From Selaginella moellendorffii (Eukaryota > Streptophyta > Lycopodiopsida > Selaginellales > Selaginellaceae), in contig NW_003314266.1 of NCBI RefSeq assembly GCF_000143415.4, positions 3,604,398 to 3,668,397 of the forward strand: a DNA stretch of 64,000 bases. Direction: 5' to 3'. Within the stretch, counting starts at the first letter, position 1. The number at the start of each line of letters is the position of its first letter. Made by a program: the position numbers and the translations under genes. Positions 10,291 to 20,755 of this stretch are shown here, in pieces. Below the pieces are notes generated by a model, which was not told the origin of the DNA, searched no databases, and saw nothing but the letters and a program-made list of their open reading frames with translations.

Positions 10291-10352
10291 TATCCTCACT
10301 AGTTCGGGCACCCTAGTGGCAGAAGGTGGGGGGAGTATCCATTAGGCTTACA

Positions 10353-12016
10353 TGTGAGACACAAATCCCTAAGCCCCAAAGTAAAGCTGAAAGGGTGCCA
10401 TGTGATAGTGGTTGAAGCAAAAACCAAATGAGCGTAACACATTTGAACTAAAAGCTCTAACTTGAAAAGTCGAGAGCAGGAGTGGAACTCTCAATGAAGT
10501 GCTTAAGGAACGAGTACGAAGCAAGAAATAAGTGAGATTTTAGAAAAGGGACACAAGAGAACCAACACATGACACGTGGAAGTGTCGAGATGGAGTCCAA
10601 GATAGACCCGAGATGGAGTCTGAGATGGACCCGAGATGGACCTGAGATGAACTCGATATGGAGTCTGAGATGGAACTAAGACCAAGACTGAAACTGAAAT
10701 TGAAACCAAAACCAAGTCTGAGTCCGAATACTAATACAGGTTATTAGGTGAAAGCCCAAAGTGATCATCCCCTAGAGGGGGAGGGGGGGGAGTTGCAAGG
10801 GGTTCCAAAAGTATAGTACAGAGAGTGTGGGGGTTGGACCTTAATGGAGCTAGTTTGGTTAGGAAAGGCTAGTGTGTCCCAATAAAGTTATGCCCATGTG
10901 TTAAGTGATGATATATCCACTAAGGAGTCCAAAACTAGAGTGAATACGGATAGACAAGCGAGGAAGCTTGGTGAAGTGTTCAAGAGCCGACTTTAATTCC
11001 CCCAGGAGATCGAATGGTTGATGCTCCTACTCCAAGCATAGGTGGTACTATTTACTTGGATACCTAGCGTGGCTTAATGGAACCTCGTTCTAAGCCCATA
11101 GTTATAGCACCCAAAAGTGGAAGGTGAAGAGAGTATCCATAAGGCTTGCGTAGGGCCACAGTGTTCCAACATGTTATCCCAAAGTCCTGGACTGTGGAAA
11201 GGAAGAGGACTATGGGACTTGGTGGTTGGGCCTATGGGCTTTGACTTAGTGGCAATGTTGATGAACACAACCTTGGATAGAAAAGGACTTGGTGGGGACC
11301 GAAAAAGGGATATTGGGAAAGACTATTCCCTATGTTTGCAAACATCCTAAGGATGTTAAAGAGTGGATTTAGGATGATCACTCATGGATAGAAAGGGATT
11401 TGATAGAGACTGAAAAAGGGATATTGGGAAAAGCTATTCCCTATGTCTGTAAGCATCTAAGGATGCTAAGGAGTGGACTTAGGATAATCACTCATGGATG
11501 GATGGCCTAATCTTTGTGCTAAGGAGTGGATCTAGGATAATCACTCATGGATGGATAGCCTAATTTTTGAGAGACAGGGGCATGGCTTTAGCATAATATG
11601 TTGATATGTCGGTGGTACGTTTGGGTGTTGGTTATAAGATTGGACATGTGAAGCACTTGGACAAAGTGCAAAGGTTGAGTGGCAAGGTGTAAGCTCATGA
11701 ATTTAAATTTCCCAAAAAGTTACACAACCCAATACTATTTAAACCCAAGGACGTTTAACCCCAAGTATCCCAAGACCCTTAACCAATTGGAAAAAGGGGT
11801 GCATTTTTGTTCATGGGCCTTTTTCCTCTATATTTAAACCCTTATAAATCATCTTTTGAGTTGTTCTTTTTTATTGTTTACGCATGGATGCCATTCTTGG
11901 GGCTAGCAAGCCCCAAGTCTGGAATAGAACTTATCGAGGTTGTAAGTGAGACTCCTCCAAGTGGTTAGAGGTGTAGTTAAATGATTAAAGTAGAATGGAA
12001 AATTTAATTGTTCACA
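10353..12016 (-). mobile_element. Solo LTR, inverted and degenerate copy of the 1.67-kb LTR family
   Basis: It reads tgtgagacacaaatccc at the left and ...ttcaca at the right, the reverse complement of the LTR at 44388-46062. Shared blocks include gaaaagtcgagagcagg, the hexamer-derived gagatgg array (10590-10740) and cctccaagtggttagaggtg. The flanks ttaca (10348-10352) and ttgca (12017-12021) look like a 5-bp target duplication with one substitution. About 195 bp at 11688-11883 is absent from the other copy and is a later insertion. Confidence 0.75.
11688..11883. repeat. Insertion related to the foldback element
   Basis: It begins tgtaagctc, ends near ttgtttac and contains acccaaggacgtttaaccc and ggggtgcatttttgttcatg, shared with both arms of 9518-10004. 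It splits the sequence gttgagtgg/catggatgcc, which is continuous in the LTR at 44.5 kb, so it is a real insertion. Confidence 0.6.
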
Positions 12017-12995
12017 TTGCATTGGGTTGCAGTGTTTTGAAATGTTGTCTCAGAGTCATTTAAACCTTCAAAGGGATGATTATGAAGTATGTGAATTTTT
12101 AATATTCGAATTGGGATAGTTATTTGTCATTTCTTCAATATGCATATATTATAGTGAGACAACTTTTTTTTGTGATTCACTATATAAACTCTTACATAAT
12201 CATGATTTAATATTGCTAATAGAGTTCAATTTACCTTTGCAATCATTATAAGATGCTAATGCTGTAGTATACCTAAACTTGGAGCTAAACTCTAATTCTG
12301 TTGTGTTACGAAATAAGGGTCTGATACACACTTAATATCCCCTACAAACATCAATTCCCCATATCCAACTCTTATATGTCAAACGTTGTTAGATGGAGTT
12401 TACTATTTGACAAGCATTTTTCTATTGGTTGAAGTGGAGTTTATTGAACATTTGAGTTGCATACAAGTGGGATAACAATGGTGCCATAACTCCCATTATC
12501 ATCAACTTCTAGAGTTTAAAGTGGATAACTTGGTGTAATTCATTTTCCCAATCTTTCAATATATAATTTGTTTAAAGGTTTTTTGCTCATTTAAAGGGAC
12601 TATATTGAGTGTTGTAGCAAGTTAGACCATAACTTTACAAGGTTCAATATAACATTCGACAATCCAATCCTTAAGAAATTATGCATATATAGCAATTGAA
12701 ACATTTTGTACAAAGGGATCAAAAACAATTAACACTACCTATAGATACATTAGCTCCTACTATTGATGTATCCTAGCCCATCAACTAAAGAGAATTTTAA
12801 TTGCCTTTTATCCTTTCAAGAGGAAGGGATAATATGAAGCAGATATATAGCTATAATGTTACTACTATTAACATAGTGGGATTTTAGTAGTTATTAGATT
12901 GGTTTTAATCTGGACCATTCGCTTTTATATATAAGCTATGGTTTTTAGGTTAATTAAATATGTATATTTTTATATTTCATTTCTATATTCCATCT
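12017..12995 (+). mobile_element. Ty3/gypsy remnant (E2), integrase C-terminus and 3' LTR
   Basis: Sequence parallel to 51235-51860 of the better element (cttcaaagggatgattatgaag, catgatttaatattgctaatagagtt), then a polypurine tract aagaggaaggga near 12819-12830. A degraded LTR follows from 12835 (tagtgggattttagtag, cttttatatataagc). No open frame. The 3' LTR end is abutted by the oppositely oriented E3. Confidence 0.7.
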
Positions 12996-15900
12996 GTGAT
13001 TGCATGGAATATGGAACAAGAATACAAAAAATATGCATATCAATTAGCCCAAAAAACCCTAATTTATATATACGAGCAAGTGTCAACAGCATACCAAAAT
13101 CCCACTACACTAATATTAGTATATAGCATTATAATTGTACACTAATATTATCCCCTCCTCTCGGAATGATGGAAGGCCATTAGGGTTCTTTTATGGATGG
13201 GTCAAGATCTTGAGGAACATTAGGAAGAGGCATCAATGGATTTATAAATAGTGTTAATTATTCTTGATCCCTTTATACGAAGCGTTTCAGCCACAACACA
13301 TGCACAATTTTTGAAAAATTGGCCTATTGAATGTCATGCCGAATCTCATAAATTTGTGATTCAACTTGCCATAACACCTGATATGGTCTTTTCCATTGAG
13401 CAAAAAGCCTCTTAAATAAACCACGTACCGTAAGATGAGGAAAATAGACTAATACAAAATCATTCACTTTGTACTCCATAAGTGGACAATGATGACAGTT
13501 ATAGCACCATTGATGTCCCACTTGTACATGACTTAAGTGTTTAGCAGACAATGTTCAGACAAGTGGAAAAATGTTTGTCAAATATTGATCCTACGACCTA
13601 ACATTGGCAACCTGTGGCAATCATGAAGGTAAACCCAACTTCATTGGCAATATTACATCATGACCATATAGGAGTTTATATGATGAAGCACCAACAAAAC
13701 TCTACACCCTTGTGATATACGCATACTGAAGAGATGGAAAATAACTATCCCAATCAAAATGCTGAAAGTTCATATACTTCATGATCATCCTTTTGAAGGT
13801 CCAAACGAGTCATTCTATTAAACCGTCTTATTGTGAATGATAAGAATTTGTAAATTTGTGGCGTATCCCTAACCAAGACATCAAAACATAAAATGCCTTA
13901 GCCATAAATGCGGGACCATTATTTGAAAGAATCTGCTCCGGACAAGAATGCTGGAACACCAATTTATTGAGGAGGAAGCATCCAACAACAGTTGTAAATG
14001 CGTTAGTAAGAGCACCAACTTTCACTCAGTAAGTCAAGTAGTTAGAAGCAATAATAACATACTCATTGCCAACAGTCGATCATGGAAAAGGTCCTATCAA
14101 ATCAAACACCCTATATTCAAACAGATGGGAAATTGTAATTGACTTCAACCATCCTTCCATAGCACGAAGGGGAATATTACAAGCTTTGCACCAAACGTAG
14201 CTATGCATATACTGAATAACATCACGTTGCATCTTTAACCAATAAAAAAAGTTTATGCAACTTCTTGGTCACACAACGATGTTTTATATGCCCACTTAGA
14301 ATAGGGGAATCATGGTAGGTGTGGAGAAAGTGTTGAATAAGTATTGAAGGCACCAACAACTGTAAATGATCATTAAAATTTGTCTCTACAAAATAAAGAA
14401 AATTATCCTCAAGGTAATATTGAGAATGTAAATGCCAAAATGGTAAGTCATTAGTAAGTGATCTGGGATTCTTAAACCCATCACAAAGCATTTGAATCCA
14501 TAGCTCAATATTTTGAACTACATGAACCTTGTCAAGAAAAGGTAAATCCTACTCTGCACCTTGTGGATATTGAATGTCAAGTAACATCCGCTAATGGCAT
14601 GGAATCCTCATCCAAAAAATCCATAGATGTTAGAACAACAAGTTCGACAAAAATTAAAAAGAGAGCAAAAAAGGGAAAGGAGTTCGAGAAAGGGTATCAA
14701 CATCATCTATAGAATTCCCCGAGTGATAAACAACATCAAAATTATATGTTTGAAGCTTCAAAACCCACCAAATAGTACAACTAACCAAGTTTTTGGTGTC
14801 TAGACTTTCCACTGCAACAACACCAACAGAACATTATTAATGCGAAGGTTTCCACCCAAGAAATAAAGGTCGTTAATCTAGAAAATGCCAACAACATTGA
14901 TAAATGTGACCAACTTCATCACACACTTAAGAACAGACATCATGGCCACGACTATGTCTTCACTCTTGTCCTTAAACTTAGGCAGCAACAACATCAACTT
15001 TCATTGGAACATGACCATCTCCCGTACAAAGTGGAGCTGGAGGACATGCAGCGAAAAGTGGAAGAGGTAATGTCTTATAATGTTGTGCCAAGCAAAGGGC
15101 ATCATCAAAAATGGTTCGAGGAAGTGCATGCACAAGTCATACAAAATCTTAATAAAGTGCTAATCATAACATCTTTAGCTTGATCCGCTCCAACATATTT
15201 GGCTCTGCACGAAGTAAGAGGCTTTGGAAATGAATGCAAAATTGCATCACCGACTTAGATGGCACTTGACGAAGACAATACAATTGTTAAAAGGTATCAT
15301 CACAATTGTCAGTATGTTCAAATGCACATTTAAAGATATTTAAAAGAATACTCCAATCTTCACTAATGGCTACACTCAAACCATTGTATCACTATAATGC
15401 TGTCCCTTGGAGACATATGGGAAATTCATACAAATGTTGAGCATCATTCCAAAATGATATATGGCAATCACCATAAAGTGATCACACCAATAGTATATAT
15501 CATCCCCAAGATTCCCATGGAAGAACTCTAGCCAAATGTGAGGATTGGTAGCAAAAGTAAAAAGAGTTAGACTAAATACTACCATCAGCTGAGTCTGATT
15601 GTTTATTTGCAATCACATAGCATTAGATAAGTGCACCAACTACTACTCCAAAATCAAATGAGGAGGAGGCTGCTACTTTACTATGAAGATGAATAAAATT
15701 AAAAAAAAAATAGAAAAGAAAAACTTGAGAAAAGCTAAAAGAATAGAAAAATCTAGACAATGTAAAAGTTAGATTTAAACCAAAAATCTCAAATCTTAGC
15801 ACTCCTCAGGTACAATCAAGGTTGCCCTTTACCTCCACTAATGTAAGTGTATAAAATATGGAAAAAGAATATAGAAAATATATATATTAATTAACCCAAA

Positions 15901-16017
15901 AACCCTAGTTTATATATAGGAGTGAGTGGTTTAGATTAAAACCAATCTAATGGCTACTAAAATTTCACTATGTTAATATTAGTATACGGCATTGTAGCTA
16001 TACACTTAAACCTCACA
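12996..16017 (-). mobile_element. Ty3/gypsy remnant E3, reverse-oriented, internally deleted
   Basis: The ends are tgtgattgcatgg and cctcaca, with catc directly outside both ends (12992-12995 and 16018-16021), a 4-bp target duplication. On the reverse strand, from right to left, it has an LTR (16017-15845) and gag (15612-15376, with WLEFFHGNLGDDIYYW). Then come RNase H-to-integrase pieces (14491-14222, with LHSQYYLEDNFLYFVET; 14025-13828, with HSCPEQILSNNGPAF; 13551-13324, with QWKRPYQVLWQVESQIYEIRHD), the polypurine tract and an LTR (13150-12996). Protease and most of the reverse transcriptase are deleted. Many stops show it is inactive. Confidence 0.82.
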
Positions 16018-16261
16018 CATCAATTTTAATGATATTTATTTTGGTACTTATGGTTTAGAAGTTTTATCGTTATTTGTTATGGTAAATAGCCTTTAACAAT
16101 ATTACAAGTCAATTTGGGAATAAAATCTTTTTTAAAAAAAATTATGTGGTAAGGTAGTCATGTTTAGATACTGTAAAGTAAACATCTTTACTACTAAGAA
16201 AGCAATTAAAAGATCATTGCAATTTGCAAAAATAAGAATAAGGAAATCTAATCACAGTAAT
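16018..16261. other. AT-rich spacer
   Basis: Short AT-rich spacer after E3. Nothing recognisable. Confidence 0.4.
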
Positions 16262-16540
16262 AGATGTGGCACCTAGATGTGGGGCATGCAAGAATCTCAA
16301 TGTGAAACAATTGATGTATCCATTTGGAGGCTTGTGGACTTTGAGATCTTCTAGTTAGAGTTATTCTTTCTTCAGTGATCTCCATGATTGTTTCGAGCGT
16401 GAACCCAACCACATACACCTCTTCGAGAAGCCAAAGAGAGACCAAAAGTACGAAAGCACTCTTTAACAAAGTGCAAAAATTCCTTAACCAGTTATAATTA
16501 GAAATGCGCACTAAGAAGAAAATTCTATAATTCAAACGTT
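16262..16540. repeat. Extra partial copy of the tRNA-bHLH flank
   Basis: Matches 17720-18070 and 1840-2130 (gcatgcaagaatctcaatgtg, gaggcttgtggactttg, gttataattagaaatgcg). It is the third partial copy of the duplicated flank and lies left of PDC copy B, so the duplication is more complex than a single event. Confidence 0.65.
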
Positions 16541-16734
16541 CTTATTTTTCACAAGCAAAGTTATCCAAATCACAAAGTCCTCCTCCTAGGTATTTCTTCT
16601 TGAGGGAGATCTAGCAAAGCAGGCACATATCATATATGTGCAAAGGGGAAAAAATGAATGTTGTGTTAAGTGTCGTCCTAGGGTTTGTAGATCCAGCAAG
16701 TGAGGAGGGGTCAACGCAAGTCATCTATTACCAA

Positions 16735-17580
16735 ATCGATTGAATGCTCGCAAGACAACCTTCAGCTATCATGCCCTGTAGAAAAGAAAGAAGGAATTTC
16801 AGAAAATGAAAAGCTGAAACCTCGACGAGAGAGTCTAGACCTGGAAGAGCACATTAACTCGAAGCTTTGCACCAGAGTTTTTTCCTTGCCGCCAACTTCC
16901 GCCAGAGGCACGTAAATATGGCGTAGTCGATCAACTCGTGAGCATCCTCCAGGTCCTTGACAACCACCTGTGAAAGAAAAACTACATGGAGAAATCAGCC
17001 AAGTTCCACAAGTGCCTATAAAAGCTTTGTCTTGGTTCCCATAAAGCTATGAAAACAATGCTTGTGTGTGTTGTGTCAGCGAGGAAGAGCACGAAGATTT
17101 CCAAACAAGAACAAAGTACTGCAGGACAAAAATCTTCCACGCAAAAACCAGCAAAACCATTGATGAGACAAAAAACCAAGTTTTCAATGTAATGAGGTCA
17201 CGGAGAAAGAAAAAACGAATGGAAAGAAAGAAAGAAATTTTGGTACCTGAGCACAGGTAACTTGCTTGAAGCATGCGATCTCCTGAGTAAAATCCGCGAC
17301 TCCAATCGTGTGATGAAGAACTCGATTGCTCTCATAGTCATTCGAATTGGGGCCTCCAACGATGCAAATCACCGGCAAATTTGCAAGCTCCCACGCCTTT
17401 CGCCCGCGCATAGCCAGCTCGTTGCAGCAGCCCACGAAATTCAGCCGCAGCTCGGCGATGAGCTCGTCGAGCAGCAGCAGATTAAAATCCAGAGATCAAT
17501 CACGCCGTTCTCCGCCAGGCGCTGCGCCAAATGCCGCCCGGCAGTCTCCATTCCTGGCAAGAACCCTTAAATCTCTAAGA
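16735..17580 (-). pseudogene. Pyruvate decarboxylase pseudogene, copy B (truncated)
   Basis: Reverse-strand N-terminal PDC sequence lies at 17560-17270. The block NLPVICIVGGPNSNDYES reads into NRVLHHTIGVADFTQE and CFKQVTCAQV. An intron resembling copy A follows (ctataaaagctttgtcttgg near 17020), then the VVKDLEDAHELIDYA start at 16970-16920. The sequence then jumps directly to downstream blocks matching copy A at 250-400. The catalytic centre is absent. Part of the GYAADGYARA block is deleted near 17400. A dead copy in the same order relative to tRNA-Leu and bHLH as copy A. Confidence 0.82.
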
Positions 17581-17630
17581 GCTTGACAAGTGTCTCAGAC
17601 ACGTAGACGATTCATTAACTATAGCGTTAA

Positions 17631-17711
17631 GTTGAGATGGCCGAGCTGGTCTAAGGCGCCAGATTAAGGTTCTGGTCCGCAAGGGCGTGGGTTCGAATCC
17701 CACTCTCAACA
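17631..17711 (+). tRNA. tRNA-Leu(AAG)
   Basis: 81 nt from gttgaga to the discriminator A. The acceptor stem gttgaga/tctcaac pairs over 7 bp. The D-arm contains ggtctaaggcgcc, the anticodon stem is ccaga/tctgg with loop ttAAGgt (anticodon at 17666-17668), there is a long variable arm, and the T-arm is gtgggttcgaatcccac with an intact TTCGAAT loop. No intron. The T-rich terminator is not obvious on this strand because an A-run follows. This is the intact partner of the dead copy at 1758-1816. Confidence 0.95.
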
Positions 17712-18070
17712 AAAAAGATATCGCATGCAATGCAAGAATCTCAGTGTAGAAACGATCGATCCACTTCTCCAAGTCAATCTTGGGTCGATTTGGAAGCTTG
17801 TGGACTTTGCGATGTTTTTGGTTGGAGAACTTCTTTCTTCCGTGATCTTCGGGACTGTTTCGAGCGTGAATCCAACCACACACACCTCTTCGAGAAGCCA
17901 AGAGAGACCGAAATTCTTCCAAGTACCAAAGCTCGTAGAGCACGAGCTTTGGTACTTGGAAATCACGAGGGCGGGAAAATTCCTTGACTGGCTATAACTA
18001 GAAATGCGATCCACACTGGAAAGAATCACGACTTTGGGCATGCAAAGGAAGAAAACCTATAATTCAAACA
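17712..18070. repeat. Duplicated flank, copy B
   Basis: Same block as 1817-2117 and 16262-16540, in its longest form. It includes an inverted pair around 17928-17960 (ccaaagctcgtagag, then cgagctttggtacttgg) that could form a hairpin. Non-coding. Confidence 0.65.
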
Positions 18071-18577
18071 TACAAACCTAAGATCGTGAGGAATATAGCA
18101 TCATGACTTCCATGTCATGTTTCTATACTTTTTCGGTGTTTTTTCCGCAAACGAAGTCATGTCCAAATCACAAAGTCTTTGATCAACTTAAGCACGCACA
18201 TATAAATACATTAATATTTTAATCATATATATATAATATAATACAAGGACGCCAGGCCGCAACAAAGAAGCTATGTAGTTTCAAGTGTACACTGGCACCG
18301 AAATGGCTCAACTTTTCTTCTCCTTTGAGGCAATTCGCGTTGATCCATCCCGGTCGCAGCACTCGGCTTGTCCAAATTCTTATGTATAGCGCTGAGCTTA
18401 TTGTCGCAAGTAGATACATAAAATACCTCCCTTCCTCGCTGGTGTTGTGAGTAATCTTCTCTTCTCTAGTCTGGTTAGCAGCGGTACGAACAAAATAATT
18501 GCAAGAAATAATCTTCAAGGACCTGGCAAGAAATCAAAGGAGTTTAAACTTTAGAGAAGCTGAGGCTATAAACTCTT
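18071..18577. other. Spacer downstream of the bHLH gene
   Basis: About 500 bp with an AT-rich stretch near 18200-18245. It probably contains the 3' UTR of the reverse-strand bHLH gene. No gene of its own is visible. Confidence 0.45.
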
Positions 18578-20755
18578 TCACTGACCATTCTCCACAAAGC
18601 CCATCATGTGAACGATGTTCTGTAGCTCCCCATCCCAAACACTTGATGTCTACAAGCCAAAAAAATGAGGAAAAGTTTAGAACTTTCAAAGCTTCTACTA
18701 CGCTTTTGCTTTTATTCTTTGGTACCTGTGAGGCGGGATCACTGTATGGATCGAGGCACGGGAAAGCTCCTCTTCGCATAGCAACTTCTTGTAAACCGGT
18801 CAGTGTTCTCAAGTCGAAACCGGCAAGTTGCAAGGCACTGTGTTGTGCTTGATGCAGCTGCTGCGAATAGCTTTGGGGCCCCAGGACAAAATTTGTTGGA
18901 GAGGCCCGTCCATGCGGCACCTAAGCCGAGGAGAACAAATCTAGACTTAGCCTCAAGAACTAAAACAAGGACACAAGAAAAAAAAAAAAGGATTTTTAGC
19001 AGCGTACGAACCTCTTTTCCTAGTAGACTTTCGACGTTGAACTCCAGGCGGGGGTTCACGGCTGCCAGCTTCATTGACAGGAACTGGTTTAAAGAAAACT
19101 CGCGTAAATACACTGAGAATCAACACTTCGACGAGCTGTACCTCAACTTGACGCTGGAGCGACTGGACGTAGTTAATGATTTCATCAAGCATCACGGCTT
19201 TTCCAGTAACCTACAGCAGCGAGAGAGAATTCTCATCAGCCATCATCGAAGTCCCTGGCAAATGCATTGAAACTTACTTTGTTACATCCGGGTACTAGAT
19301 CCTGCAAGAACTTCATACGCTCGCTGATTTTCTCCCTTCGAACCTGGTACAGAAGGAATGGGAATTTTAAGTGCGATTGAAATAGAGAAATGCACGAACT
19401 CTCGCAATTAAAGTTCACAGGTAGCTTACCCTTTCAGCGAGGCTATGACTATCGGTTGCTTGTCCCCTTCGAGCTCTCACATGAATGTAGTCCTTGGGAG
19501 GCTCGGGTGGTTTTGTGTTCTCCTTGACTGACTTGGGGCTTGTGCTTCCAGAGTTGTCACTGCTGCTTCGATCGGCTTTACCATTACCATGCTGTTTTGA
19601 CTCTTCCTTCGCGTTTGGATTCCTCTGTCGCTTGCCTTTAACTTGCTCTCCATCCTGTCGAGACACAAGAACGACGCTTAGTTGGGAGAAAAGAGAAAAG
19701 GAAAGAAAAGCCGCGAATTCTTGTTAAAAGAATCACGGACCTTGATACCGCTGCTGGTCACACACGAAGAACCGTCTTTGAGCTTGTCCTCGGACAATGT
19801 CCTCCGCTTCCTTCCGGTGGATTCCTTGACAATCGACGCCTGACCTGCGGGAAAAAGGAAAAGGAAAAACCAGATTTTTGAGACACGGAACAAACTCGGC
19901 CAATTGCAATCGCTTACTTGTTTCTTGCGCGCTCTTGGCCCCACTGGTGTCATCCACAGATGCCTCAACTTTCGTCTCAACAACTGGCAACTTACTTGCA
20001 TCAGCCTGGCAAAGTGGGATCGCAACACCAGATCTGATGTGATCTTTGTTCTCGTCAACCAACGCAAAGACGGCTTGACTTAAGTGAGAAGCAGTAGCAG
20101 CAGCGGCGGCGTTACCGTTCCCAAACGAAATGAAACCATGAGTCCCGTGATGCTGACTTGCCGCCTCCACTGGAGAATTCCATCCACTTTTCGCCTCGGA
20201 CGCCAGGAGATGAGGACTCGATCTCATTGAAGAGTTTGTGCTCGCACTGGTGGAGAGACACCCCCCTATCCGTCCAATTAGCTCCACCATGGTTCCATCG
20301 GACAATGCCGCTCCTTGAGCTGTAGTAGCAGTTGTAGTAGTGCTCGAGGGAGTTAAACCAGAGCCTCCACTCCCAAGGGACGACGCAAAATCTCCCATTT
20401 GCTGCCAGTCGACGAGAATTTCATGCTGTTCTCCTCCGGTGAGATGATGCGAGGAGTGTATACTCAACACCTGTGCTGCTGCATTGCCGCTGGACGTGAA
20501 GAAGTGTGTGTCGGCATTCTGCTGCTGCGGCTCCCAAGAAGAGGAAGACTGTCCGACCAGCTGAAAGCTCGACGAGGCGTAGCTTGGAAGTGATCTCTCC
20601 AAAGTAAACTTGTCGTGGAAATCAAGGGACATAGGCGTGGAGAAGCCGTGCTGCTGAGCGGTGGTGACGACTCGAGGCAGTGCTTGAGGATGCGAGACGT
20701 CCATGCCCTCATGGAATAGGGACTCGGCAGACGATACGTGTGGTACAGCAGCCAT
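18578..20755 (-). CDS. bHLH transcription factor, subfamily XII-like (546 aa)
   Basis: Eight exons on the reverse strand: 20755-19918, 19844-19741, 19654-19430, 19343-19278, 19210-19142, 19083-19012, 18920-18726, 18649-18578. All use GT-AG and the frame is kept, giving 546 aa. Exon 1 is a long Ser/Gln/His-rich region. A nuclear-type basic stretch [11 protein letters not shown] is near residue 290. [23 protein letters not shown] joins [19 protein letters not shown] and [19 protein letters not shown], a complete bHLH domain at about 365-435. The basic region has H384, E388 and R392, the H-E-R set for E-box/G-box binding. The [18 protein letters not shown] signature and the C-terminus [11 protein letters not shown] are typical of subfamily XII (BEE/CIB/bHLH49-78 relatives), which act in brassinosteroid, light and growth responses. 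The exact target is unknown. Confidence 0.9.

Noticed and set aside
19733-19843. Extension of bHLH exon 1 beyond 19918 as one frame
   Set aside because: The read-through loses the nuclear signal frame; splicing 19918 to 19844 restores it.
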